This document shows positions 43,380 to 51,585 of a stretch of 64,000 nucleotides of DNA, piece by piece. The number at the start of each line of letters is the position of its first letter. Position 1 is the stretch's first letter. This DNA is from Nodosilinea sp. LEGE 06152 (GTDB lineage: Bacteria; Cyanobacteriota; Cyanobacteriia; Phormidesmidales; Phormidesmidaceae). The notes under the pieces are model-generated. The model saw only the letters and a list, made by a program, of their open reading frames with translations, was not told where the DNA came from and did no database searches. The position numbers and the translations under genes are program-made. The DNA is taken from positions 115,946 through 179,945 of the forward strand of contig NZ_JADEWR010000009.1 of the NCBI RefSeq assembly GCF_015207525.1, read 5' to 3'.

Positions 43380-44243
43380 ATGCTTAGAGCTGATGTTGCC
43401 CTGGACTCGGCAGTGATAGAACAGGCAAAAGCGTGGCGATCGCCGATTTTCACCAATTTAGAAGTGCTCCATGCCAGCTATCGCACCCATGCTTTTGCCC
43501 GGCATGTCCACGAAGATTTTTGTGTTGGCATCATTGTTGATGGTGTAGAAGCAGTTAAATATCGAGGAGCTACGCACACTGCCCCCAAAGGCAGTATTGT
43601 TGTGCTTCAGCCAGGTGAGGGACACAGCAATTGGGCTGCTGTCGATGCTGGCTGGAGCTTCCATGTTATCTATCCTTCCACAGGTCTTTTGCAAGCATTG
43701 CTGGTTGAAGAAACCGAACAGCCAACAGCGATTCCTTTTTTTGCCGAACCTGTGATTTGCGATCGCCCGCTGTTTCGGCAGCTAGCCCATGCCCATGCGC
43801 TGCTGGCGCAGCCAACAGTAGAAGACAGCCTATCGCTAGAGACGCATTTATTAACCCTGCTGCGCAGATTGGTGAGCCGTCATGCTGTTCACAGCGGCCA
43901 TAGCCCTCGACGGCGCAAGTTTGAACACCCGATGGTGCAGTCTATCAAGCACTACTTAGAAACCCACTACTCCCAGCATTTCACCCTAGACGATTTATCG
44001 CGGCAGTCTGGGCTCAGCCCGTACTATTTAACCCGAGTATTTCGAGAAGCGGTTGGGCTACCGCCCCACAGTTACCTCACCTATCTCCGTATTGCTCAGG
44101 CCAAGCAGCAGTTGCGCCAGAATACCTCGCTGACTCAGCTGGCGTTAGATCTTGGCTTTGTCGATCAAAGCCACTTTACAAAAACTTTCAAAGCCTGGGT
44201 AGGTGTTACCCCTGGGCAATATCGGATGCAGCTCACCCGTTAA
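43380..44243 (+). CDS. AraC-family transcription regulator
   Basis: The start at 43,380 (MLRADVALD) gives 287 residues. The N-terminal cupin-like sensor domain has HVHEDFCVGIIVDG and VLQPGEGHSN. The C-terminal double helix-turn-helix includes LDDLSRQSGLSPYYLTRVFREAVGLPPHSYLTYLRI and LALDLGFVDQSHFTKTFKAWVGVTPGQYR, the AraC signature. It is followed 55 bases later by a DMT exporter gene on the same strand, which it probably controls; the inducer is unknown. Confidence 0.92.
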   Translation: MLRADVALDSAVIEQAKAWRSPIFTNLEVLHASYRTHAFARHVHEDFCVGIIVDGVEAVKYRGATHTAPKGSIVVLQPGEGHSNWAAVDAGWSFHVIYPSTGLLQALLVEETEQPTAIPFFAEPVICDRPLFRQLAHAHALLAQPTVEDSLSLETHLLTLLRRLVSRHAVHSGHSPRRRKFEHPMVQSIKHYLETHYSQHFTLDDLSRQSGLSPYYLTRVFREAVGLPPHSYLTYLRIAQAKQQLRQNTSLTQLALDLGFVDQSHFTKTFKAWVGVTPGQYRMQLTR

Positions 44244-44298
44244 GCGGTCACGCCATTATTTAAACCCGTCCTCAACCCAATATTTGCGAAGCGCAGAA

Positions 44299-45219
44299 AT
44301 GTTTAATTTCCCTCGTCTGCTTCCCCTTGGTTCAGGCTGCCTGGCGGCTTTGGGCTGGGGACTCACCGGCACGTTCATTAAGCTGATGCCTCAGTTCAGC
44401 ACCTTAGAGGTGCTATCAATTCGGTTGGGAATTGCTGGATTGGTCATGCTGCCAATTTTAGTGATGCGCCGCACCCTTTGGTCAGACTTGCGGATGCTGC
44501 TGAAAGACCCCCTAACGGTTTTGCTGTCGAGTTTGATGGTGCTCTATTACCTGTTTGCCGTTCGAGCATTTCAGCTGGCCCCCGTGGGCGATGTCGTTTT
44601 GGTGGTGGGGCTGTCGCCGCTGCTGGGGCTAGCCGCCAAGACCTGTCTCAGGCGGCCGCTGACGGCAGCCGAAGGCATCGGTGGAGTGGTGGCGTTTAGC
44701 GGACTAGTGTTGTTTGTGCTGCCCAAAATCCAGGGAAACAGTGATGACAGTTTGGCCTACCTAACAGGGTTGGGGTTTGCTCTACTGTCTGCGGCCACTA
44801 CCCTTGCCTATGCCTCACTGTTTAAATTCCACGGCGCAAAACAGCCTCGGCTAACCCCGCTGCTGGTGGCGTTTATCACCTTCGCGATCGGGTCAATCTT
44901 GATCATCCCAATAGCCTGCCTATCCACCTCCCACCGCCTCAACGACCTGGTTCAGCCGCAGGTAGGGACGATTATGCTGGGATTGGGATTGATCTCAACG
45001 GTAGTTCCTACCCTGTGTTATAGCTACGCTGCCAAGCACCTCTCACCGATTTTGACCACGGCATTAAACCTGATGACACCCATATTTGCCGCTGCAGTCG
45101 CCGCTATTTTACTGGGTGAATACCTGTCCGGATGGAACATCGTTGGTGCATCGCTGATCCTCACGGGTATTCTCACCCTATCTGGGTTTCGCCCTAGAGG
45201 CACAACCCAACAGCATTGA
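44299..45219 (+). CDS. EamA/DMT-family exporter
   Basis: The start at 44,299 (MFNFPRLLPL) leads directly into the first of about ten hydrophobic segments of this 306-residue protein. Two EamA halves are seen (LAALGWGLTGTFIKLMP... and AYLTGLGFALLSAATTLAYASLF...), and the second ends with LNLMTPIFAAAVAAILLGEYLSG, the typical EamA pattern. Such carriers export amino acids or small metabolites. Pairing with an AraC regulator is common for inducible exporters. Confidence 0.88.
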   Translation: MFNFPRLLPLGSGCLAALGWGLTGTFIKLMPQFSTLEVLSIRLGIAGLVMLPILVMRRTLWSDLRMLLKDPLTVLLSSLMVLYYLFAVRAFQLAPVGDVVLVVGLSPLLGLAAKTCLRRPLTAAEGIGGVVAFSGLVLFVLPKIQGNSDDSLAYLTGLGFALLSAATTLAYASLFKFHGAKQPRLTPLLVAFITFAIGSILIIPIACLSTSHRLNDLVQPQVGTIMLGLGLISTVVPTLCYSYAAKHLSPILTTALNLMTPIFAAAVAAILLGEYLSGWNIVGASLILTGILTLSGFRPRGTTQQH

Positions 45220-45307
45220 GATACCACTAACGACCGATATCCTCTACCAAAAGGACCCTGCCAAGGCTGGGACTGGGGTGGTACACCACCTAGCTTCTCA
45301 ACAAAAA

Positions 45308-46063
45308 CTAAAAGAAAAATCCGTCTTGCTCGATTTCTTCAATGGTTTGTAGCCCTCGGGTGTCGCCAACCTTGAGCAGAGCGGTGCGGGCGTCTTCGCG
45401 CACGCCCAAATCGTCTTCTTCGGCAAAGCTCTCGATCAGGGCATCGATCGCGGTGTGGTAGACCACGTTAGAGGGCAGTTCGCGGCAGAGCTGACCCACG
45501 GCCCAGGCGCAGTTGCTGCGCACCGCCGGTACCGAGTCGCGGCGCAGGCCCTCAATCAGGGGGGGAATGGCGGCAATCACCGACGCGTAGCTGACCTGAG
45601 ACATTTGGGCTAAAGCGCTGGCGGCCCACAGTCGCACCGCCGAGATATCGGTCCGCAGGGCTTCGATTAAAGGCAGCAGCGATCGCCCGTCGTGGGCATT
45701 GCCCAAGGCCCACACCAGCCCCTTGCGCACATAGCCATTCCAGTCGGTCGCCAGCTGGGCAATCAAGGCTTCCACCGCCGACGGGTGAGGGTTACGGCCC
45801 AGGGCGTAGGCCGCACTGACCCGCACCAGGGGGCAACGGTCGGTGAGCAGCGCCGTCAGGGGGGCCACGGCACGGCTGTCTTCTACCTCGCAAAAGGCTC
45901 GGGCCGCCAGCATGCGCTGCTGCGGATCGGTTGCCGTCAACAGAGGCAGCATGGCCTCGGGGTCGTACTGGGGTGCCTGCTCCTCGTCTATAGGACCAAG
46001 GGCATCAAGGGGGTCGGCAAACTCCAGATCGGGGTTTAGGGTTGTGAGATCGTCGTCATACAT
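45308..46063 (-). CDS. HEAT-repeat protein (PBS lyase-like repeats)
   Basis: The 251-residue protein consists of five or six HEAT-like repeats of about 30 residues, for example RMLAARAFCEVEDSRAVAPL, VRVSAAYALGRNPHPSAVEAL and VRLWAASALAQMSQV. Such repeats form an alpha-solenoid for protein binding and occur in phycobilisome lyases (CpcE/F) and in many cyanobacterial regulators. The acidic N-terminus (DDDLTTLNPDLEFADP) is not repeat-like. A lyase function cannot be claimed without a CpcE/F-like partner. Confidence 0.85.
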   Translation of the reverse strand: MYDDDLTTLNPDLEFADPLDALGPIDEEQAPQYDPEAMLPLLTATDPQQRMLAARAFCEVEDSRAVAPLTALLTDRCPLVRVSAAYALGRNPHPSAVEALIAQLATDWNGYVRKGLVWALGNAHDGRSLLPLIEALRTDISAVRLWAASALAQMSQVSYASVIAAIPPLIEGLRRDSVPAVRSNCAWAVGQLCRELPSNVVYHTAIDALIESFAEEDDLGVREDARTALLKVGDTRGLQTIEEIEQDGFFF

Positions 46064-46647
46064 AGGGCTACTTTATCTGGTTGTGCCGCACTTTTAGCGG
46101 TAGCAACAGACCCCTGCAAACTTTCGTTAAGCAAAGCCATAAAACCTGCCTTAAAGGCTGTTGAGCGGCCCGGTGAATGAGCTGTACCACCGCGCCCTTA
46201 GTAAAAGACGCGCCGGTACGAAGCAGGCCCCTGCCATGGCAAGGGGCCGCAAAAGGATTTTGTCCTGTGAGAACAGCCGCAACGGCCATCTACAGCGGGA
46301 GATGATGCCTAACCGTCAAACCGTGGATGTTATATCAATCGTCCAGCGCTATGAATGGCAGTAGCAAGGGGCAGAATCCTCCCTTAGATTGGCGAAATAA
46401 CCAAACTGAGGGGGTGGCAACGGTCCCCAACTTTCCGAAGAATATCCGTAGTTCTCTGTAGCCCATCCAGACAGCCGTTAGGATGAGGGCATAGGCCGGG
46501 TAAGACATTCCCCAGCGACCAAGGCTACGCCTCACTGACGCTGGCCGATCGCCTAACTGATTAACTGACGACTAAATCGGGCTCGGTCAGCTGACGCAAC
46601 TGACGCCTATCCCACCCAGAGACAACCCCGGCGATGTAACCAGGAGT
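46064..46647. other. Divergent intergenic region of 584 bases
   Basis: Only short frames without support are seen. GC-rich palindromic pieces such as GCCCCTGCCATGGCAAGGGGC (near 46,226-46,246) suggest structured RNA or a promoter region shared by the leftward HEAT gene and the rightward gene at 46,657. No tRNA or known small RNA is recognised. Confidence 0.4.
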
Positions 46648-46656
46648 ATGGTAGCA

Positions 46657-47076
46657 ATGGCTTCCCAAGATCAAACTAGAAACTTTTTGGCCCACTGGTT
46701 TCAACTGGGCAAACCCGTGGTGCTAGCCGAAAATCGCGGCGAATGTCTGCCCGACCCTGTTTTTCAAAACGGTCGCTATAGCTCGTCGTTTGAAGACTGC
46801 TGGCACAGAATCATGGTGACCAGCGGCCGAGACTGCTATCTCAAAGGCACTACCCAAAGCATTGCCGAGATGCTGTCCCCCGTCTGGGATATCACCCCCT
46901 GCGCTCGCTGCGATATGCCCATTGCCATACCCGCCGCAGGCGTTATGACGTCCCTCTGCCCCTGCGATGACTTACCCACCTGGCCCAATACCGACATGCC
47001 CATGCCTCGCACCGCTGTCGATAACCAGCAGCACCTCACCAACCTGAGGCAGCGGCTGGGCAACGTCAAGGGGTAG
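46657..47076 (+). CDS. Conserved-looking small protein of unknown function
   Basis: The start is taken at 46,657 (MASQDQTRNF) because AGGAG ends ten bases before it; an ATG at 46,648 is too close. The 139-residue product is Cys-rich with DITPCARCDMPIAIP and SLCPCDDLP in the C-terminal half, which may bind a metal. No signal peptide or membrane helix is seen. I do not recognise a named family. Confidence 0.65.
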   Translation: MASQDQTRNFLAHWFQLGKPVVLAENRGECLPDPVFQNGRYSSSFEDCWHRIMVTSGRDCYLKGTTQSIAEMLSPVWDITPCARCDMPIAIPAAGVMTSLCPCDDLPTWPNTDMPMPRTAVDNQQHLTNLRQRLGNVKG

Positions 47077-47093
47077 TCAGTATCAGAACTCAT

Positions 47094-47120
47094 AGGCGCT
47101 CGGCTGTTGGCCAAGCGCCT
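47094..47120. terminator. Possible shared terminator hairpin between convergent genes
   Basis: AGGCGCT at 47,094-47,100 pairs with AGCGCCT at 47,114-47,120, with an inner GGC/GCC extension. It stands in the 48-base gap between the gene ending at 47,076 and rnz ending at 47,125. No long T run is seen, so efficiency is uncertain. Confidence 0.4.
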
Positions 47121-47124
47121 GTGC

Positions 47125-48087
47125 CTAGACTGACGACGAAGCCAGCACCTTCTCGTCCTGCCGGGGAATGTCGTAGATCATAAAGTCGTGGGCCATCGCC
47201 GTGTGCGGAAAAATGGCCTGAGCCTCAGCCAGCAGATCGGGCAGCTGAATGTCGTTGCCGGGGGCATAGCGAGGGCTGAAGTGGGTCATAATCAGCTGCT
47301 TGGCCTGGGCGGCAAGGGCCACCTGGGCCGCCATGGTTGAGGTGGAGTGCAGCCGCTGGTAGGCCAGATCGGCATCGCGGTGGGAGAAGGTGGCTTCGTG
47401 GATGAGCACGTCGGCGTTGGCGGCCAGGTCTACGGCGCGATCGCAGTAAATGGTATCGGTGCAGTACACCAGCTTGCGCCCGACTAAATCTGGCCCGCAG
47501 AGGTCGGCCCCGTTGATGGTGCGGCCATCGTCGAGCTTCACCCGCTGCCCCTGCTTCAGCTGCCCGTAAATAGGGCCTGAGGGAATGCCCAGGGCTTGAG
47601 CCCGCTTGACATCGAAGTGACCGGGGCGATCGCGCTCTTCGATGCGATAGCCGTAGGCGGGCACCCGATGCTCTAGCAGGTCGCAAAACACCCGAAAGTC
47701 GTCATCTTCAAACACCAGCCCCGGCTCGACAGCGTGGATTTTGATCGGCAGCGAGAAGTGGGTTTGGGAGTAGCGGCGGCTGGCCTGCAGGTAGTCATTC
47801 AGGGGTTTGGGGCCGTAGATATCGATGCGCTGCTGGCGGTTGCCCGCTAGACCGCAGCTGGCTAGCAGCCCCATCAGGCCAAAAATATGGTCGCCGTGCA
47901 TGTGGGTAATAAAAATGCGGCGAATTTGGCTCGATTTGAACTCGCTGCGCAAAAACTGGTGCTGGGTGCCCTCACCGCAGTCAAATAGCCACACCTCGGC
48001 CCGCTGGGGCAGCCGCAGGGCCACGCTCGACACGTTGCGCGCGCGGGTAGGCACGCCAGAACTGGTACCCAAAAATGTAATCTGCAA
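47125..48087 (-). CDS. rnz: Ribonuclease Z (tRNA 3'-processing)
   Basis: This metallo-beta-lactamase nuclease trims the 3' trailer of tRNA precursors. The metal site is THMHGDH (about residues 61-67), with later HEATFSH and THFSPRY motifs typical of RNase Z. The start is taken at TTG 48,087, where [13 protein letters not shown] (the usual N-terminus) begins; an ATG 63 bases upstream adds non-homologous residues. Length 320 is normal. It is divergent from the small secreted-protein gene at 48,279. Confidence 0.93.
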   Translation of the reverse strand: MQITFLGTSSGVPTRARNVSSVALRLPQRAEVWLFDCGEGTQHQFLRSEFKSSQIRRIFITHMHGDHIFGLMGLLASCGLAGNRQQRIDIYGPKPLNDYLQASRRYSQTHFSLPIKIHAVEPGLVFEDDDFRVFCDLLEHRVPAYGYRIEERDRPGHFDVKRAQALGIPSGPIYGQLKQGQRVKLDDGRTINGADLCGPDLVGRKLVYCTDTIYCDRAVDLAANADVLIHEATFSHRDADLAYQRLHSTSTMAAQVALAAQAKQLIMTHFSPRYAPGNDIQLPDLLAEAQAIFPHTAMAHDFMIYDIPRQDEKVLASSSV

Positions 48088-48278
48088 AGAAACCGCCTCT
48101 GGGAAACGCAACGAGCTAGGGCGGCAAGCCCACAGCCCAAGCCTACCCACCTATCTTGCCACGACCCAGAGCCATTGGCTGGGGCCACCGGTAGAATCTA
48201 GCGCCACGGAGTATCATCGACACAGGTGGGTTATGCCTACCCAGGGCCACGTCAAGCCGCAGCGATGGGAAAACACCA

Positions 48279-48629
48279 ATGATTTCAATTTCAATGACCT
48301 ATTGGCTGACGGCGTTGGTGAGCGGGCTGGGGCTGGTCGCCAACATGCCCGCCGCCCAGGCGGCTCCGCCAGGTATCCATTACGCATGGCAGGTGCTGGG
48401 CATCGACACCGCCCAGTGCTTGAGCCAGGCTAGCCAGGCGCTAGAGTCCCAAGGGCTAGAGCCGGTGCAAAACGATTCCACCAGCGTGGCCGGGCGTTCT
48501 GAGACGGTAACGGCCATGTTTGTCTGTATTGAGAATCCTGCGGCCATAACCACGGTCATGGTGGTGGTGGCCAGCGACAGCGACGAACAGGCCTTGGCCC
48601 TGCGTGAAGCGCTCAAGCAAGCGTTCTAG
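48279..48629 (+). CDS. Secreted small protein of unknown function
   Basis: The 116-residue product starts with a signal peptide (MTYWLTALVSGLGLVANMPAA, cleavage near AQA, residue 28). The mature part has two cysteines (about residues 47 and 83) and a beta-rich segment with TVMVVVASDSDEQA. The recombinase-like gene starts 4 bases after its stop, so the two are co-transcribed. No family is recognised. Confidence 0.65.
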   Translation: MISISMTYWLTALVSGLGLVANMPAAQAAPPGIHYAWQVLGIDTAQCLSQASQALESQGLEPVQNDSTSVAGRSETVTAMFVCIENPAAITTVMVVVASDSDEQALALREALKQAF

Positions 48630-48632
48630 GTC

Positions 48633-49958
48633 ATGCGCATCGTCGCCTACCGCTACCGAGAGGTCGATGTCTCAGCCGATCCTGCTCTTGAGGCCCTCGG
48701 CGAGGAGACGCTGGCAGCGGTTGAGCGAGTCTACATCGATGTAGCGCTGCCGACAGAGCCGCACTACCGGCCTGAGCGCGATCGCCTACTCGCTGATAGC
48801 CGCACCAACCCGCCCGACCTGGTGCTGGTCGACGATCTCTCTAGCCTCGGCAACGACCCCGAGGACGTCTGCCACTGGGTTCAGACCCTAGAAGCGACCG
48901 GGGCCGAAGTCGTTTCTGTTAAGGACAACCCGGTCGATCTCGCCAGCCTTCGGCAGGGAGCCCTTTTGGCCACCCAGCAGCGTCGTCGCCGCCTGCGTGA
49001 GGGGCACGCCCGCAGCCGCTTGCAGGCCCTACCGCCCCCCGGCAAACCACCCTACGGCTACCGTCGCGGTCAGGGCCGCTACCTGATCGATCGCGCCACG
49101 GCTCCGGTCATTACCGCCTTTGTGAACGAGTTTTTGCTCTACGGCTCGCTGCGGGGGGCGGTGCGGTTTATCGAAACCCGCTTTGGCAAGCGCATCTCGG
49201 TGTCTACCGGGCGGCGCTGGCTCACCCACCCGGTGTACCGAGGCGACCTGCAATACCAGGATGGCAACACCCTACGCGATACCCATGCCGCCATCATCAG
49301 CCGCGACGAGGCCGCCCAGATCGATCGCCTGCTGCGCCGCAATCGCCCCCTGCCCCCCAGAACGGCGGGAGCCGCGCGATCGCTGGCGGGCCTTGTCACC
49401 TGCCAGGAGTGCAGCCAGCCCCTGACCATTTCTAAAACCGCCCCCAAAACCACGCCCAGGAGCCAGGCCAAAAGCTACCTCTACCTCCGACCCAGCGGCT
49501 GCTCCCGCCGCCCCCGCTGTAAAGCCATTCCCTACGACGATGCCTTGCAGCACATCGTGGCCGAGATTTGTCGGGTACTGCCCCAGGCCGTCGCCCAGTT
49601 CACCAGCAGAATTCCGGTGGGAATGCCGGCCCCCAGCACCCGGTTGCAGGCGGAGATCGACGCTAAAGAAGCCGTCCTGGCGCAGCTTCCCGACCTGGAG
49701 AACACTGGCATTTTAGATGCCGAAACCGCTGCCCTACGCCGCTACAAGCTGCGTGGCGAAATCTCTGCTCTGCACCAGCAGCTCGCGCAGCTGCCTCCGG
49801 TTAACCTGCAAGAGCTGTCGCAGTCGGTGTCAATTCCTCAGTTTTGGCTCGATCTATCCGAAGCCGAGCGGCGATTCTTCTTCCGCGAATTCATCCGCGA
49901 TATTCAGATCGTGCGGGATGAGGGCGCTTGGCGAGTGGAGTTAGTTCTGGTGTTTTAA
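48633..49958 (+). CDS. Serine-recombinase homologue (XisF-like) without catalytic serine
   Basis: The 441-residue protein has a resolvase-like N-terminal domain, a recombinase domain (PPGKPPYGYRRGQGRYLIDR, then VSTGRRWLTHPVYRGD), a zinc-ribbon-like segment (CQECSQP...CSRRPRCK) and a C-terminal coiled coil, like large serine recombinases such as XisF. The N-terminus is RIVAYRYREVDVS, where active enzymes have Y-x-R-x-S with the nucleophile, so the catalytic Ser appears lost. A cyanobacterial version of this protein is widespread as I recall. It may bind DNA rather than recombine it. No inverted repeats for an element are seen next to it. Confidence 0.8.
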   Translation: MRIVAYRYREVDVSADPALEALGEETLAAVERVYIDVALPTEPHYRPERDRLLADSRTNPPDLVLVDDLSSLGNDPEDVCHWVQTLEATGAEVVSVKDNPVDLASLRQGALLATQQRRRRLREGHARSRLQALPPPGKPPYGYRRGQGRYLIDRATAPVITAFVNEFLLYGSLRGAVRFIETRFGKRISVSTGRRWLTHPVYRGDLQYQDGNTLRDTHAAIISRDEAAQIDRLLRRNRPLPPRTAGAARSLAGLVTCQECSQPLTISKTAPKTTPRSQAKSYLYLRPSGCSRRPRCKAIPYDDALQHIVAEICRVLPQAVAQFTSRIPVGMPAPSTRLQAEIDAKEAVLAQLPDLENTGILDAETAALRRYKLRGEISALHQQLAQLPPVNLQELSQSVSIPQFWLDLSEAERRFFFREFIRDIQIVRDEGAWRVELVLVF

Positions 49959-50062
49959 AGAGATGATTTAAGCTCAAGCAAACTGGCCAGCGCTACAGCT
50001 TAAAGCCCCTGGCCAGAGATGCAGACGCAGTCTGACCAAGGGCGATCGCTGGACGCGACCCA

Positions 50063-51466
50063 TTAGTGGGTGGTGAGCTTAGGCAGTTTTACAATGCCCC
50101 GACGCAGGGCTACGGCGGTGCCTCCCGACAGCAGCAGTAGGGCAACGCCGCCGAGGCCCATGGTGCTCAGGGCTGCCCCCGATGAATCGTTGTTGAGGGC
50201 GGCCTGGGTTTTGCTTAGGTAGTCCTGCACGTAGGGGTAGCTGGGGTTGAGCTCGCTGACCTGGCGAAAGCTGGCTAGGGCGCGCTTGAACTGGCCCCGC
50301 TCAAACTGGGTTACGGCCGTTTGGTAGAGCTGAGAAACGCCGCTGGGGGCAGGTTCTACATTGGCCTGGCTCAAAAATTCGTTCACTACGCCCATGGGGA
50401 TGACGAAGTTCGCCCCCTGCACCTGGTTGCCCGTGGAGGGGTCAACCTTGGCAAAGGTGGCAATGCCGATCGCCTCACCAGCCTCGTTAAACACCGGACC
50501 ACCGCTGTTGCCGCTGCTCATGGCGGCATCGGTCTGCAAAATATCCCAGCCGTCGGTCATGGTTTTGCGGGCGCTGACCAGCCCGGCGGTGAGGGAGGCT
50601 TCGACCGCTTCTTGCTCGTCGATCACCCCAGCGCCGGGGTAGCCGAGAATGAACATGCGATCGCCCGCTGCCAGCGCTTTGTCATCTCCCAGGGCCACGG
50701 TGGGCATGTGGGTGGCCTCGATTTTGAGAATCGCCACATCCTTACCGGGGGCAGGTTCACCGATCGCCTTGACGGTGGCTTTTTGGCCCTTTTCTACAAT
50801 CTGGTCGCGGGCGGTAGCACCCATTGCCGCATAGATTTTGGTGTCGAGCGCATCCAGCGACATGTGGTGGGCAAAGTATTTGGCGTGGGCCTGCAGACAG
50901 AGCTGCACAAATTCCTGGGTACCCATCAGCGCCCCGACCGCCTCTTGGTAGGAGCCGCTGCCAAAATCGTCCCAGATGTTCTGACAGCTCGAAACCGCCA
51001 CTTCCTCCAGGGCGCTGTCGGCCAGCATCGCCTTAATGTCGTCCTGCTCCGAAGAGACGACATGGGCGTTGGTAATTAGGTAACCATCTTCGGTGACGGC
51101 CAGGGCCGAGCCGGTAGTGCTGATCTCAGCCTGCTCCTGAACCCGCGTGGAGATCGGGGTGAAGTAGGCCAGGGGGTCGGATAGCACCGTTTGAATGATG
51201 GCCACAAACACCTGCTGCTCGGAGGTGTATTCGCCACTGGCCACTTTTTTGCCCAGAGCCTCGACGAGCTGGGCCATTTTGACCTCGTTGAAGTCGTAGT
51301 CGGGCACCGAAAACTCGGCGTTGTGAACGGTTTGAATGATCAAGGTGCCAGGCTTGTTTTGTTCGGCTAGCTGGCTAGGGCTGAGGGCGGTAGTTTTGCC
51401 GCAGCCGGTGAGGGCAACGGTGAGTAGGCTAGCGGCGATCGCCAGAGACTTGAAGAAGCGGGTCAT
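50063..51466 (-). CDS. Trypsin-like (S1C, HtrA-related) lipoprotein protease
   Basis: The 467-residue protein begins with a lipoprotein signal (lipobox ending at C22 in LTGC). The catalytic triad is visible: H135 in ITNAHVVSS, D243 in GKDVAILKIE and S321 in SSGNSGGPVF. After the protease domain comes a TPR-like segment (FERGQFKRALASFRQVSELNP) and a C-terminal membrane segment with a short basic tail. An inserted helical region of about 80 residues separates His from Asp. The TPR-CHAT gene ends 119 bases upstream on the same strand, so they may be co-transcribed. Confidence 0.88.
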   Translation of the reverse strand: MTRFFKSLAIAASLLTVALTGCGKTTALSPSQLAEQNKPGTLIIQTVHNAEFSVPDYDFNEVKMAQLVEALGKKVASGEYTSEQQVFVAIIQTVLSDPLAYFTPISTRVQEQAEISTTGSALAVTEDGYLITNAHVVSSEQDDIKAMLADSALEEVAVSSCQNIWDDFGSGSYQEAVGALMGTQEFVQLCLQAHAKYFAHHMSLDALDTKIYAAMGATARDQIVEKGQKATVKAIGEPAPGKDVAILKIEATHMPTVALGDDKALAAGDRMFILGYPGAGVIDEQEAVEASLTAGLVSARKTMTDGWDILQTDAAMSSGNSGGPVFNEAGEAIGIATFAKVDPSTGNQVQGANFVIPMGVVNEFLSQANVEPAPSGVSQLYQTAVTQFERGQFKRALASFRQVSELNPSYPYVQDYLSKTQAALNNDSSGAALSTMGLGGVALLLLSGGTAVALRRGIVKLPKLTTH

Positions 51467-51585
51467 GGGAGGATTCCTTTAGAAATAAAAGACTGGGGGG
51501 GCAGAGATGCCGAAGGCGGTAGCGTTCAACGAAACCTATGTCTGAGCTAAGCCAAGTTATTCAACCCGTCAGGGGTGCGCCGGGG

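Noticed and set aside
46335..46535. Minus-strand frame of 66 residues in the HEAT-gene upstream gap
   Set aside because: No start signal, no family pattern; likely chance frame.
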